From Kofleriaceae bacterium (lineage in GTDB: Bacteria > Myxococcota_A > Polyangia > Haliangiales > Haliangiaceae), in contig JAGPCY010000007.1 in the NCBI GenBank assembly GCA_018057825.1, positions 62,001 through 126,000 of the forward strand: a DNA stretch of 64,000 nt, in the 5' to 3' direction. Below the pieces are notes generated by a model. It made no database searches. It was not told the DNA's origin and saw only the letters and a list, made by a program, of their open reading frames with translations. Both the position numbers and the translations under genes were made by a program. This document shows, one piece after another, positions 42,774 to 50,874 of the stretch. The number at the start of each line of letters is the position of its first letter. Position 1 is the stretch's first letter.

Positions 42774-43775
42774 TCACACCCCGAGGCGGGTCCGGAGCGA
42801 GGCCCCAGCCAGGCCCAGGAGGTCGCGCGGCCGGTCGTGGATCGCGACCTTGCGCAGGATCTGGAGCCAGCGCGGCGGCAGCTCACCCCGGAGCAGCTCG
42901 AGAACGCCAGGAAACACGGCTAGTTCGAGGAGTCGAGCGCGACCGAGCGCCTCCAGGTAGGCCTCGAGGAGCCGGTGGGCCCGCGCCAGTCCCCAGGCCC
43001 CGGCCGGGGGTGGCCCCGACAGGCGGGCGACCAGGCGGGCGGCGTCGGCGAAGGCGATCAGGGGCACCGCGAACTCCTGGCGGGCCATGTGCGCAAGATG
43101 TATCAGGTATTGCGAGGTCGGGTCGGCCACCAGGCTGCCGTCTGGCAGGGGCGTCGCGTTCCACCAGACCGCGTCCAGGTCGAGGGCCATGCGGCCGCGC
43201 TGGACCATCGATCGGTGCAGATCGATCGCGCTCTCCCGACGGCGGAAGGTGACGGCGTGGTTGGCCGCTGAGCGCTGGTTGCGCTTGCCGTCGTCGACGT
43301 AGCCCAGGGCCCGGAGCCGGCCGGCCGCCTCCGCGAACCGCGGCCCGGGCACCAGCAGGTCGATGTCGGTCATCGGCCGTTCGGCGGGGTCATCGTAGAG
43401 GGTCGCGATGTAGGCGATCCCCTTCAGCCGGAGGACCGGGAGGTCGCCGAAGGCGCCGAGGACCTCGGCGAGGAACCCGGCCCGGCGCTCGGCGTGGAGG
43501 GCCGCGGCAATATAGTCGGACCGGAAGCCCGGGAACCCGGCGCGGTGTGCCAGGGGCGCCAGTAGGTGGCGGCGTACCCGGGCGGGATCGAGGGTCGCGC
43601 CGGTGGTGGCCGGGGCCCGATCGCTGTCTGCGGCTCCGCTGGCCGCCCCGCCTGCCCCCCCGCCGGCTGCCCCGGGGTCGAGCAAGGTGGCGACCAAGCC
43701 GAGGAGCCCTCGATCGGCGTCATCCGGCGGCCCACGCACGTCGGCTACCCTGGCTCGATCGGCAAAAGCGTGCAA
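42774..43775 (-). CDS. NTP_transf_5-type nucleotidyltransferase-like protein
   Basis: Up to 333 residues; the start is unsure (TTG 43775, or a GTG 12 codons later). The signature is LRLKGIAYIATLYDD followed by RPMTDIDLLVPG, the metal-binding DxD of the minimal nucleotidyltransferase fold, and later AIDLHRSM. PF14907 members with this pattern are frequent in exopolysaccharide and exosortase loci, with no proven substrate. The N-terminus is an Ala/Gly-rich linker. It is the first gene of the minus-strand arm. Confidence 0.8.
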   Translation of the reverse strand: MHAFADRARVADVRGPPDDADRGLLGLVATLLDPGAAGGGAGGAASGAADSDRAPATTGATLDPARVRRHLLAPLAHRAGFPGFRSDYIAAALHAERRAGFLAEVLGAFGDLPVLRLKGIAYIATLYDDPAERPMTDIDLLVPGPRFAEAAGRLRALGYVDDGKRNQRSAANHAVTFRRRESAIDLHRSMVQRGRMALDLDAVWWNATPLPDGSLVADPTSQYLIHLAHMARQEFAVPLIAFADAARLVARLSGPPPAGAWGLARAHRLLEAYLEALGRARLLELAVFPGVLELLRGELPPRWLQILRKVAIHDRPRDLLGLAGASLRTRLGV

Positions 43776-43816
43776 TCACCCCTAGCCAGATTTCCGACGG
43801 GCGCAGGCCCATCGGC

Positions 43817-43871
43817 GGAAAATATGTCGTCCTGTATATTTTCCCTTGCGGAATATGCAGCGAGACATATT
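43817..43871 (+). promoter_or_regulatory. AT-rich promoter with two related inverted repeats (TetR-type operators)
   Basis: GGAAAATAT at 43817-43825 is repeated inverted as ATATTTTCC at 43836-43844. A second inverted repeat, AATATG-N8-CATATT, lies at 43852-43871. Both fit AATATG-N8-YATATT, and the half-site ATATGTC is shared between them in opposite orientation. The stretch is strikingly AT-rich against its surroundings. A possible promoter (TTGCGG 43846-43851, 16 bases, TATTAT 43868-43873) overlaps the second repeat. It would start transcription at about 43880, beside ATG 43881. The downstream TetR gene in the same operon is the natural binder. Confidence 0.6.
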
Positions 43872-43880
43872 ATGCCGCTC

Positions 43881-45122
43881 ATGACGCCGAACCTCTCGTC
43901 TCCGTTGACTCTTCCCGGAGGCGCGACCCTCCCCAACCGCCTGGCCAAGGCGGCCATGAGCGAGGCCCTGGCCGATCGCGCCGGCGGTCCGACGGACGGC
44001 TTGATCCGGCTCTACGAGCGGTGGGGCCGGGGCGGCGCGGGCCTGCTCATCACCGGCAACGTGATCGTCGACCCCGACGGACGGGGAGAGCCCGGCAACG
44101 TCCTCGTGCTCGACGACCGCCACCGGGCTGGCCTGACGCGGTGGGCCGAGGCCGCCCAGGCCCACGGCGCCCGCCTGTGGATGCAGCTCAACCACGCCGG
44201 CCGCCAGTCGCCGCGCAACCTGACCCCGCGCCCGGTCGCGCCGTCGGCGGTGCCGCTGCGCGGGTTCGCCGGAGCCTTCGCGGCGCCGCGCGCCCTGACC
44301 GACGCCGAGGTCCATGCGGTGATCGCCCGGTTCGCCACCGCCGCCGCGGTCGCCAAGGACGCCGGGTTCGCCGGCGTGCAGCTCCACGGCGCCCACGGCT
44401 ACCTGGTCAGCCAGTTCTTGTCGCCGCTGACCAACCAGCGCGACGACGCCTGGGGCGGCGATGCGGTGCGCCGCCGGCGGTTCCTGACCGAGGTGATCGC
44501 GGCGATGCGCGCCGCGGTCGGCCCGGGGTTCCCGATCGGCGTCAAGCTCAACTCGGCGGACTTCCAGCGCGGCGGCTTCACCGTCGAGGAGGCCATGGCG
44601 GTGGCGGCCGAGCTCGGCCCGGCCGGCGTCGATCTGCTCGAGGTCTCGGGCGGCAACTACGAGAGCCCGGCGATGGCCGGCCGCGGCGAGCTGCCGACCG
44701 AACAGCGCGCGAGCTCGGTGGCCCGCGAGGCCTACTTCCTCGACTACGCCCGCCAGCTCCGGACCGCCACCGCGGTGCCGCTGCTCTTGACCGGAGGCCT
44801 GCGGACCCGCGCGACCATGCTCGAGATACTCGGCGAGGGCGCGGTCGACGTGATCGGCTTGGGCCGGCCGCTGGCGGTGGCGCCCGACCTGCCGGCCGGG
44901 CTCCTCGACGGTACGGTCGAGGCGGCGCCGGCCCCGCGCATCCGCAGCCGGATCCGCAAGGTCGACGACGCGCTCCAGGTGCTGTGGTTCCAGGACCAGC
45001 TCCGGCGCATGGCGCGCGGCGACGAGCCCGACCTCGGCCTGGGCACGACCGGGGTGCTCATGCGCGCGCTCGGCGCCAAGGTGTTCTCCCGCGCCGGCCG
45101 ACCCGTCGAGGCCACGCCGTGA
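43881..45122 (+). CDS. NADH:flavin oxidoreductase / old-yellow-enzyme family protein
   Basis: 413 residues from ATG 43881; ATG 43872 (adding MPL) is the alternative, but it leaves even less room for a leader. TIM-barrel FMN enzyme of about the usual single-domain length. Visible landmarks: LPNRLAKAAMSEALAD near the start, WMQLNHAGRQSPR, the substrate/FMN pair in LHGAHGYLVSQFLSPLTNQRDDAWGG, and LLLTGGLRTRATM at the phosphate-binding end. It lacks the C-terminal iron-sulphur/FAD domains of dienoyl-CoA reductases. It should reduce activated alkenes or nitro compounds with NAD(P)H in the cytosol. It heads a TetR-controlled operon. Confidence 0.9.
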   Translation: MTPNLSSPLTLPGGATLPNRLAKAAMSEALADRAGGPTDGLIRLYERWGRGGAGLLITGNVIVDPDGRGEPGNVLVLDDRHRAGLTRWAEAAQAHGARLWMQLNHAGRQSPRNLTPRPVAPSAVPLRGFAGAFAAPRALTDAEVHAVIARFATAAAVAKDAGFAGVQLHGAHGYLVSQFLSPLTNQRDDAWGGDAVRRRRFLTEVIAAMRAAVGPGFPIGVKLNSADFQRGGFTVEEAMAVAAELGPAGVDLLEVSGGNYESPAMAGRGELPTEQRASSVAREAYFLDYARQLRTATAVPLLLTGGLRTRATMLEILGEGAVDVIGLGRPLAVAPDLPAGLLDGTVEAAPAPRIRSRIRKVDDALQVLWFQDQLRRMARGDEPDLGLGTTGVLMRALGAKVFSRAGRPVEATP

Positions 45123-45739
45123 CCGCGCCGACCAAGGGCGAGCGGACCCGCGCCAAGCTGATCGCCGCCGCCGGCGCGCTGGTCCGGCGTCGCGGCTACC
45201 ACGCGACCGGGCTGGCCGACGTCGTGGCCGCGGCCGGGGCGCCTCGCGGCTCGCTGTACTTCCACTTTCCCGACGGCAAAGATCAGCTCCTGCAGGCGGC
45301 CCTGGCCGAGGCCGGCGCGACCTGGCGAGCCCGGCTCGAGGCGGTGATCGCGGCGGCCCCCGACGTCGGCGCCGCGATCGACGGCGTGTGCGACGCGCTG
45401 GCGGCGTCCTTGGTCGAGTCGGACTACCAGGACGGCTGTCCGTTCGCGACCGTCGCCCTCGAGGCCGCCGCGCTGTCGCCGGCGGTGCGGGCCGAGATCG
45501 CCTGCAACTACCAGGCGTGGATCGCGCTCATCGCCGCGCGCCTCGACGCCCTCGGGGTGCCGGCGGTCGCGGCCACGCGCCTGGCGACCTTCGTCCTCGC
45601 CGCGGTCGAGGGCGCGCTGCTCCTGGCCAAGGTCGAGCGCTCGCGCCGTCCCCTCGACGAGGTCGCCGCGACCCTGCGGCTCCTCGCGGTTGGCCTCGGG
45701 CCTCGGGCCGGCGTTGCCGAGCCGGCAGCGGGCGTGTAG
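45119..45739 (+). CDS. TetR-family transcriptional regulator
   Basis: 206 residues from GTG 45119, overlapping the oxidoreductase stop as GTGA. The N-terminal helix-turn-helix is clear: ERTRAKLIAAAGALVRRRGY...GLADVVAAAGAPRGSLYFHFPDGKDQLL. The C-terminal part (CPFATVALEAAALSPAVRAEIA) resembles the LmrA/YxaF-type ligand-binding domain. It probably represses its own operon by binding the paired inverted repeats at 43817-43871 until an electrophilic substrate of the oxidoreductase binds. That mechanism is inferred from gene order. Confidence 0.9.
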   Translation: MTAPTKGERTRAKLIAAAGALVRRRGYHATGLADVVAAAGAPRGSLYFHFPDGKDQLLQAALAEAGATWRARLEAVIAAAPDVGAAIDGVCDALAASLVESDYQDGCPFATVALEAAALSPAVRAEIACNYQAWIALIAARLDALGVPAVAATRLATFVLAAVEGALLLAKVERSRRPLDEVAATLRLLAVGLGPRAGVAEPAAGV

Positions 45740-45748
45740 CGTACCGAT

Positions 45749-46015
45749 ATGGCGCGGTACCAGCGCAACCCGCAGACCGCCGGCCGGATCATCGATGGCC
45801 AGGCCTTCGTGGTCACGCCCGACGACAACAAGCTGCACACGCTCAACGGCGCGGCGACGCTCCTGTGGACGCTCGCGGCCAGCGGCGCCTCGGTCGACGA
45901 CGCCGCCGCGGCGCTGTGCCGCGAGTACGAGATCGACGACGCGACCGCGCGGACCGACGCCGCGGCCTGCCTCGACGACCTGGTCGCGCGTCAGATCCTC
46001 GTCGTCGCGTCGTGA
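45749..46015 (+). CDS. PqqD-like peptide-chaperone protein
   Basis: 88 residues. It shows the PqqD pattern throughout: RNPQTAGRIIDGQAFVVTPDDNKLHTLNGAATLLW, then helical DDAAAALCREYEIDDATARTDAAACLDDLVAR and a hydrophobic end. PqqD proteins bind the precursor peptide and present it to a radical-SAM enzyme in ribosomal peptide pathways. No radical-SAM enzyme or precursor peptide is visible within the window. It begins nine bases after the TetR gene and overlaps the next methyltransferase start (GTGA). Confidence 0.82.
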   Translation: MARYQRNPQTAGRIIDGQAFVVTPDDNKLHTLNGAATLLWTLAASGASVDDAAAALCREYEIDDATARTDAAACLDDLVARQILVVAS

Positions 46016-46662
46016 TCGATCGGCGGGCGGTGGCGGCGGGCTACGACGCCGCGGCCGACGGCTACGATCAGCGCCACGGCGATCGCCCTGGGCGGGCGCG
46101 GGCGGCCGCGATCGATCGGGTGCTGCTCGGCGCGTGCCGTGGGGCCACGCGGGTCCTCGAGGTCGGAGTCGGCACCGGTCGGCTCCTGGCCCAGGTCGAC
46201 GCCCCGGTCCGGATCGGCCTCGACGTCGCGCCGCGCATGCTGGCGGTGGCGCGCGGCCGCGGCTTGACCGTGGTGTGCGCCGACGGGGCGGCGGTGCCGT
46301 TCGCGGCCGGCAGCTTCGACGCGGTGATCGCCGGCAAGGGCGCGCTCCGCTACCTCGCGCCGGCGGTGGCGCTGGCCGAGAGCTACCGGGTCCTGGCGCC
46401 CGGCGGGCGGCTGGCCTTCCATCTCTACGGCGGTCGCACCTGGTCGCCGCGGCGCGCGCCGCCGCCGACCGACGGCTTGTGGCAACCGGCCTCGACCGCC
46501 GAGCTCATCGCCGCGGTCGCCGCCGCCGGCTTCACCGTCGAGCGGATCGCGCGCTGGCGCTCGATCCGCGTCTGGCCCTACGCCCTGGCGATCCCGGCGG
46601 CCGTCGACGACCGCGCGCCGGTCCAGCTCTGGAGCCACGTCGCGGTCGTCGCGCGCCGGTGA
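46012..46662 (+). CDS. SAM-dependent methyltransferase coupled to the PqqD-like gene
   Basis: 216 residues from GTG 46012. It starts VAAGYDAAADGYDQRHG, then motif I VLEVGVGTGRLLAQV, IGLDVAPRMLAVARGRG, ADGAAVPFAAGSFDAVIAGKG and a late YRVLAPGGRLAFHLYG, the UbiE/BioC-like class I layout. The frame continues far upstream as a shadow of the TetR gene, but GTGA overlap with the PqqD gene marks the start. Together with PqqD it could modify a peptide, but the substrate is unknown. Confidence 0.87.
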   Translation: MIDRRAVAAGYDAAADGYDQRHGDRPGRARAAAIDRVLLGACRGATRVLEVGVGTGRLLAQVDAPVRIGLDVAPRMLAVARGRGLTVVCADGAAVPFAAGSFDAVIAGKGALRYLAPAVALAESYRVLAPGGRLAFHLYGGRTWSPRRAPPPTDGLWQPASTAELIAAVAAAGFTVERIARWRSIRVWPYALAIPAAVDDRAPVQLWSHVAVVARR

Positions 46663-46673
46663 CGTGGTGCGGC

Positions 46674-47345
46674 TCAGGCGGCGGCCGCTCGTGGCGGTCG
46701 CGGGCCCAGGCCATGGCGACGCCCCCGCGCGAAGCCGACCGTCGCCAGCACCGACGCCAGGAGCGCGCCGACGCCGCCGACCGGCAGGAGCGTCGCGCCG
46801 TAGCGCAGCGTGAACAGCTCGCGCTCGACCTCGGCGTTGGCCTCGCGCACGACCCGCTCGAGGACCAGGTGGACCGCCGCCGTGAGCGCCGCCAGGATCA
46901 CCGCGGTCGCGATCGTGCCGACCAACCGGAGCACATGGGACCGCGGCGTCAGGCCCCACGCCAGGAGGGCCAGCGCGACCGACAACCCGAGCACGCCCCA
47001 CAACACACCGGCGACGATCTGCCCGACCAGCTTGACGTCCTCGTCGCGTAGCTCGTCGAGGGTCGCCATCACGTCCTGGACATCGCCGGCCCGCGCTCGC
47101 GCGCGCCCGGGCAGCTTGTCGGCGACCTTGTCGAGGACCTTGGCCCCGAGCTTCTTGGCCGTGCTCTGCTTGTAGCTCGCCAGGAAGTCGCGCACGCCGT
47201 CGCTCGAGTGACCGAGCGCCCACAGCGAGCGCGAGGTCTTGGCCGCGAACAGTCGCCCGCCGACGTCGAGCTGGCCGACCGGCACGAACGCCGCGACCAC
47301 ACAGACCAGCGCAGACACGACGACGGCGAGGGTGGCGGTGCGCAC
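46674..47345 (-). CDS. Membrane protein, four predicted helices
   Basis: 223 residues from GTG 47345, with AGGA eight bases upstream. The frame continues upstream through the hexamer array as an Arg-Pro repeat, which is not credible as protein. Hydrophobic segments lie near residues 5-24 and in three later stretches: VGQIVAGVLWGVLGLSVALALLAW, LVGTIATAVILAALTAAVHLVL and VGGVGALLASVLATVGFA. Between helices 1 and 2 is a soluble loop with KQSTAKKLGAKVLDKVADKLPGR. Function unknown. Confidence 0.68.
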   Translation of the reverse strand: MRTATLAVVVSALVCVVAAFVPVGQLDVGGRLFAAKTSRSLWALGHSSDGVRDFLASYKQSTAKKLGAKVLDKVADKLPGRARARAGDVQDVMATLDELRDEDVKLVGQIVAGVLWGVLGLSVALALLAWGLTPRSHVLRLVGTIATAVILAALTAAVHLVLERVVREANAEVERELFTLRYGATLLPVGGVGALLASVLATVGFARGRRHGLGPRPPRAAAA

Positions 47346-47402
47346 CGCTCGATCCTGCCCACGAAGCCGCGCGCGCGCCAGCCGTTCAGCCGCGGGCTTC
47401 TC

Positions 47403-47505
<103 letters not shown>

Positions 47506-47520
47506 GAGGCCGGGTGGTTC

Positions 47521-48348
47521 TCACGACGGCGCGAACGCGGCGCGGAAGGCGGCGAGGGTGGTCTGGCCGGCGGAGCGATCGTAGATCGCGAAGGTGACGT
47601 GGGTGAAGGCGCCGGCGAAGCGCGGCGCGGCGAGGTGGCGCGCGAAGATCGCGGCGACCTCGGCGGGGGCGTTGCGGAAGACACCGCAGCCCCAGGCGCC
47701 GAGGATGAGGCGGCGCGCGCCGGCGGCCTCGGCGACGGCGAGGATCGTCGCGGCCCGGCGGGTCAAGGTCGCGGTGATGGCGGGCCCGGCGCCAGGCTCG
47801 CGGCGCAGCGCCTCGCCGGCGTTGGGCGCGGGCGACGTGATGACGTCGGCGCGGAACGCCGTCGGCAAGAGCGCGCCGTCGTCGTCGCGGAAGAACGGCA
47901 CCGCCGGCGAGTAGATCAGGTGATCGGTGTAGAGCATCGACGCGGTGGCGCGGTTGGCGTCGTAGTACCCGGGCTGGGCGAGGAGCGTCGGGTAGAGCGC
48001 CGAGCCCCGGCACAGATCCTCTTCCTGGGCCCGGGCGCTGCCGAGGAAGCCGCCGCCGGGGTTCTTGGCCGAGGCGAAGTTGAGCGCGCACACCGGTCCG
48101 GTCGCGGCCAGCCGGCGCGCCGCGGCGCTGGTGGTCTCGGCGGTGACCTCGACGGTGGGCGCGGCCTCGGCGCGGCTGCGCCCCGGACCGTCCACGAGGG
48201 CGGCGAGGGCCGCCGGCCTGTACAGTCGGGTGCCGGCGACGGCCGCCGCGATCGCGGCCCGCAGGTCGACCCACCCACCGGCCGCGGTGCGGTAGCCGCC
48301 GGCGTCGAAGATCGTGAGGGTCTCGGCGGTGACGTCGGCGAGGCGCAT
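47521..48348 (-). CDS. Microbial-type PARG-like macrodomain protein (TIGR02452 type)
   Basis: 275 residues from ATG 48348. The signature VCALNFASAKNPGGGFLGSARAQEEDLCR is present, with the ADP-ribose-binding loop NPGGG (96-100) and the catalytic Glu pair in AQEED (107-111). It is followed by SALYPTLL and later GAWGCGVFRNAP, the second phosphate loop. Members bind or cleave poly- or mono-ADP-ribose, reversing modification of DNA or proteins, and are often found near defence or stress genes. It is divergent from the DUF4157 protein gene and has an AT-rich promoter with an inverted repeat. Confidence 0.88.
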   Translation of the reverse strand: MRLADVTAETLTIFDAGGYRTAAGGWVDLRAAIAAAVAGTRLYRPAALAALVDGPGRSRAEAAPTVEVTAETTSAAARRLAATGPVCALNFASAKNPGGGFLGSARAQEEDLCRGSALYPTLLAQPGYYDANRATASMLYTDHLIYSPAVPFFRDDDGALLPTAFRADVITSPAPNAGEALRREPGAGPAITATLTRRAATILAVAEAAGARRLILGAWGCGVFRNAPAEVAAIFARHLAAPRFAGAFTHVTFAIYDRSAGQTTLAAFRAAFAPS

Positions 48349-48351
48349 GAT

Positions 48352-48387
48352 CGTGTTGTTTATACACGAACAGGACCGGCCCGGCAA
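48352..48387 (-). promoter_or_regulatory. Promoter with overlapping inverted repeat for the PARG-like gene
   Basis: On the minus strand, TTGCCG (48387-48382) and TATAAA (48364-48359) are 17 bases apart, a good sigma-70-type promoter in an unusually AT-rich patch. The expected start is near 48352, four bases before ATG 48348. The inverted repeat CGTGT-N7-ACACG (48352-48368) covers the -10 box, an ideal place for a repressor. The binding protein is unknown. Confidence 0.5.
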
Positions 48388-48401
48388 TCGAAAAACACGA
48401 G

Positions 48402-48425
48402 CTGGCACGTGCCGACCTGTGCCAG
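48402..48425. promoter_or_regulatory. Inverted repeat CTGGCAC-N10-GTGCCAG upstream of the DUF4157 gene
   Basis: CTGGCAC at 48402-48408 is repeated inverted as GTGCCAG at 48419-48425, giving seven-base arms with a ten-base spacer. It is in the 135-base gap between the divergent PARG-like and DUF4157 genes. The geometry suits a dimeric activator or repressor, for example the upstream site of a Fis-type sigma-54 activator. The binder is unknown. Confidence 0.5.
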
Positions 48426-48483
48426 GGCCACAGCGCCGCCGCCGGCCCGGCGCCGGCCCGCAAGAGGTTGAGATCCCACGGCC

Positions 48484-50745
48484 ATGGCCTCGGCACGGCC
48501 CTCGCTATCCGGTCGGTGCATGCGGATGCGAAGCGATCGCGACGGAGGTTCTGGAACCGACGGCGGCTGGGGTTCGGCGCCGCCGCCCGGCAAGGCGAGC
48601 TTGACCCAGCGGATGGCGCGGTCGCGCCCGTCGCCCGCCGCGGTCCCGGTCCAGCGCGCGATCGATCCGGTCGCGGCCGCGATCCAGCGTCGGCAGCTCG
48701 CCCGCGACCTCGACGCCGCGATGGGCTTCTTCGACGAGCCCGCGACCGCGGTGCAGCGCTCGGTCGACGGTCACACCGGTCTGCCCGAGGACGCGATCGC
48801 CGCCCACGCGGCCCACGGCGTCGCCGGCAGCGGCGGCGTCCTCCCGCACCTGACCACGATCCAGCGCGCCTTCGGGCCGGCCCACGATCTCTCCGGCGTC
48901 CGCGCCCACGTCGGCGGCGCCGCCGCCCAGGCCGCCGACGCGATCGGCGCCCACGCCTACGCCACCGGCAGCGACATCGCCTTCGCCGCCGAGCCCGATC
49001 TGTTCCTCGCCGCCCACGAGGCGGCTCACGTCGTGCAGCAGCGCCAGGGCGTGAGCCTGAAGGGCGCGGTCGGGCAGGCCGGCGACGTCTACGAGGACCA
49101 CGCCGATCAGGTCGCGGCCGCGGTGGTGCGCGGCGAGAGCGTGGCAGACCTGCTCGGTCCCGGCGCGTCGGCGAGCGGCGCGGCGGTCCAGCAGAAGGGC
49201 AAGGGCCAGCCGGCAGCGTCGTCGGAGCTGCCGCCGCCCCGGCGTCGCGCCATCGAGAAGCCGCTGCGCGTGGCGCTGGGCGCGACCTTCCACATCCCCT
49301 TCGAGGCCGGGCAGTCGGTCGCCTGGGACGACACCGGCCACGTCACCAGCCTCGCCGGCGACGCCTCGCCGGCCGGGTTCCGCGCCACCCAGGAGGGGAC
49401 GACCCGGATCACCGTGGTCGCCGACGACGACCGACCGGTCGCGGTCTACGCCGTCGAGATCGCCAAGGCCAGCGGGTACGAGGGCGCGCTGTCGGCGGCC
49501 CAGGGCACCGGGGCGCCGATCGCCAAGGGCGGCACCACGCGCCTGACCGACACCAACGAGGTGCAGTTCACCTATCGGTTCTCCGAGGTGCCGGCGAAGG
49601 ACGGCATCACGATCAAGAGCAGCGAGACCGTCAACGCCGGGTCCGAGGCCGCGTGCAAGCTGTCGACCGGGCGCTGGCTCGACGACCGGACGCTCTCATG
49701 GACCGCCAAGGTCACGCGGCCGGTGACGTCGACCTTCCACTTCGAGGTGCTCGACGCCGGCAAGGCGTTCTTCACGGAGGACTACCAGATCCGGTTCGAG
49801 CTCGACGCCGCCATGGTGCCCCGCGAGGAGACCGAGCACATGAAGATCCGCGGCGACGACAAGCGCGCGTACATCGCGCAGTACCTGGCCGGCTGGCGCA
49901 ACCGGACCGCGTCGACCTACATCCAGGCCAAGCTCGACGTCAGCAAGCTCATTCAGCGCGACATCGACGCGGGCGCCAAGATCGACGCGCTGGCCATGGG
50001 CGTCTTGACCTCGCTCTTCAGCGGCGCGCTCGGCGCGTTGGCCGGGCCGGCGGTGAAAGGCTGGTTGACGACCGACAAGAGCGTCTATGGGGCCGAGCTG
50101 GCGTCCGACATGACCAAGACCGTCGTCGGCCAGCTGGTCCAGGGGGGCGGTGCCTACATCGCGCCCGAGAACCCGAACGGTCTCGAGAAGAACGACACCC
50201 TCACCCTGATCGAGTACGACCAGAAGTGTCAGGAGGCGATGGGCGCGCTGGCCAAGCGGATGAGCGAACACTACGTGACCGACGACCAGGGCCGCCACGT
50301 CTACAAGGAAGACCCGATCGGCATCGCCGACGCGTTCGTGACCGCGGCCAAGCTGCCCTTCGTCGAGAAGTCCGCGGTGGAGGTCGAGCGCCTCGTGTGG
50401 ATCGAGTGGCTCAAGGCCAACGGCGCCCACGCCTCCCAGGCGCTGTCGCCCGACGGCGAGACCGAGTTCCTCGAGAGCAGCTTCACCGGGAGCAACTACA
50501 CCGGGGTCATGGCGCGTCTGGCCGAGCTGGGGATCGCCCACGCCGATCCTGACCGGACCTACAACCGCAAGGATCAGGCAAACACGATCTCGACGTACGA
50601 CGCCTACCTCGAGGACAAGGCTGCGGTCGACGCCGACCTCGCGCTCGAGGGCGCGATGGAGAAGAAGCTCGAGCGCCTGACGGCGAAGCGACACAAGGAG
50701 CAGACACGCGACTTCCAGAAGGGCCTCAAGCAGAAGAACGAATAG
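48484..50745 (+). CDS. DUF4157 (eCIS-core-like) protein with helical C-terminal region
   Basis: 753 residues from ATG 48484; Mets at 48520 and 48526 are alternatives. Residues about 115-215 form the DUF4157 domain: [29 protein letters not shown], then [12 protein letters not shown] with the zinc-type HEAAH at 178-182. DUF4157 proteins accompany extracellular contractile injection systems and polymorphic toxins, probably as cargo or metalloprotease modules. A beta-rich Ig-like stretch follows (about 258-440). Next come helices with a Gly/Ala-rich hydrophobic segment ([20 protein letters not shown]), then a charged coil at the end. No tail-sheath or tube genes are in the window. The effector activity is not recognisable. 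Confidence 0.85.
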   Translation: MASARPSLSGRCMRMRSDRDGGSGTDGGWGSAPPPGKASLTQRMARSRPSPAAVPVQRAIDPVAAAIQRRQLARDLDAAMGFFDEPATAVQRSVDGHTGLPEDAIAAHAAHGVAGSGGVLPHLTTIQRAFGPAHDLSGVRAHVGGAAAQAADAIGAHAYATGSDIAFAAEPDLFLAAHEAAHVVQQRQGVSLKGAVGQAGDVYEDHADQVAAAVVRGESVADLLGPGASASGAAVQQKGKGQPAASSELPPPRRRAIEKPLRVALGATFHIPFEAGQSVAWDDTGHVTSLAGDASPAGFRATQEGTTRITVVADDDRPVAVYAVEIAKASGYEGALSAAQGTGAPIAKGGTTRLTDTNEVQFTYRFSEVPAKDGITIKSSETVNAGSEAACKLSTGRWLDDRTLSWTAKVTRPVTSTFHFEVLDAGKAFFTEDYQIRFELDAAMVPREETEHMKIRGDDKRAYIAQYLAGWRNRTASTYIQAKLDVSKLIQRDIDAGAKIDALAMGVLTSLFSGALGALAGPAVKGWLTTDKSVYGAELASDMTKTVVGQLVQGGGAYIAPENPNGLEKNDTLTLIEYDQKCQEAMGALAKRMSEHYVTDDQGRHVYKEDPIGIADAFVTAAKLPFVEKSAVEVERLVWIEWLKANGAHASQALSPDGETEFLESSFTGSNYTGVMARLAELGIAHADPDRTYNRKDQANTISTYDAYLEDKAAVDADLALEGAMEKKLERLTAKRHKEQTRDFQKGLKQKNE

Positions 50746-50750
50746 GCGCG

Positions 50751-50778
50751 GCAGGTGACGGCTCGAGCCATCACCTGC
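50751..50778 (+). terminator. Strong hairpin after the DUF4157 gene
   Basis: GCAGGTGA (50751-50758) pairs perfectly with TCACCTGC (50771-50778), and the loop contains the palindrome GGCTCGAGCC, so most of the 28 bases can pair. It begins six bases after the stop codon. There is no U tract, but the stem is stable enough to end or shield the transcript. A GTG at 50755, which could otherwise start the next gene, is buried in the stem. Confidence 0.5.
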
Positions 50779-50846
50779 GGGGCGGCGCCTGCAGGGGACG
50801 CGAGTCCGCATCGGCGAACGGCGCAGGGATCTCCGGCGGTTAGCAG

Positions 50847-50862
50847 CGGCGAGGGGGTTGCA
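50847..50862 (+). promoter_or_regulatory. Candidate sigma-54 promoter for the activator gene
   Basis: cGGCgaGggggTTGCA matches the sigma-54 core (GG and GC with exact spacing, TTGCA intact). The last C of the -12 element is 14 bases before ATG 50875, so the transcript would begin about two bases before the start codon. If real, the gene is self-activated and leaderless. The same promoter-to-ATG distance occurs before 12293 and 19039. Confidence 0.4.
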
Positions 50863-50874
50863 TTGCGCCGCTGC

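Noticed and set aside
48403-48417. Sigma-54 promoter TGGCACG upstream of the DUF4157 gene
   Set aside because: The -24 element is perfect, but the -12 position reads GACC instead of TTGC. Kept only as half of an inverted repeat.
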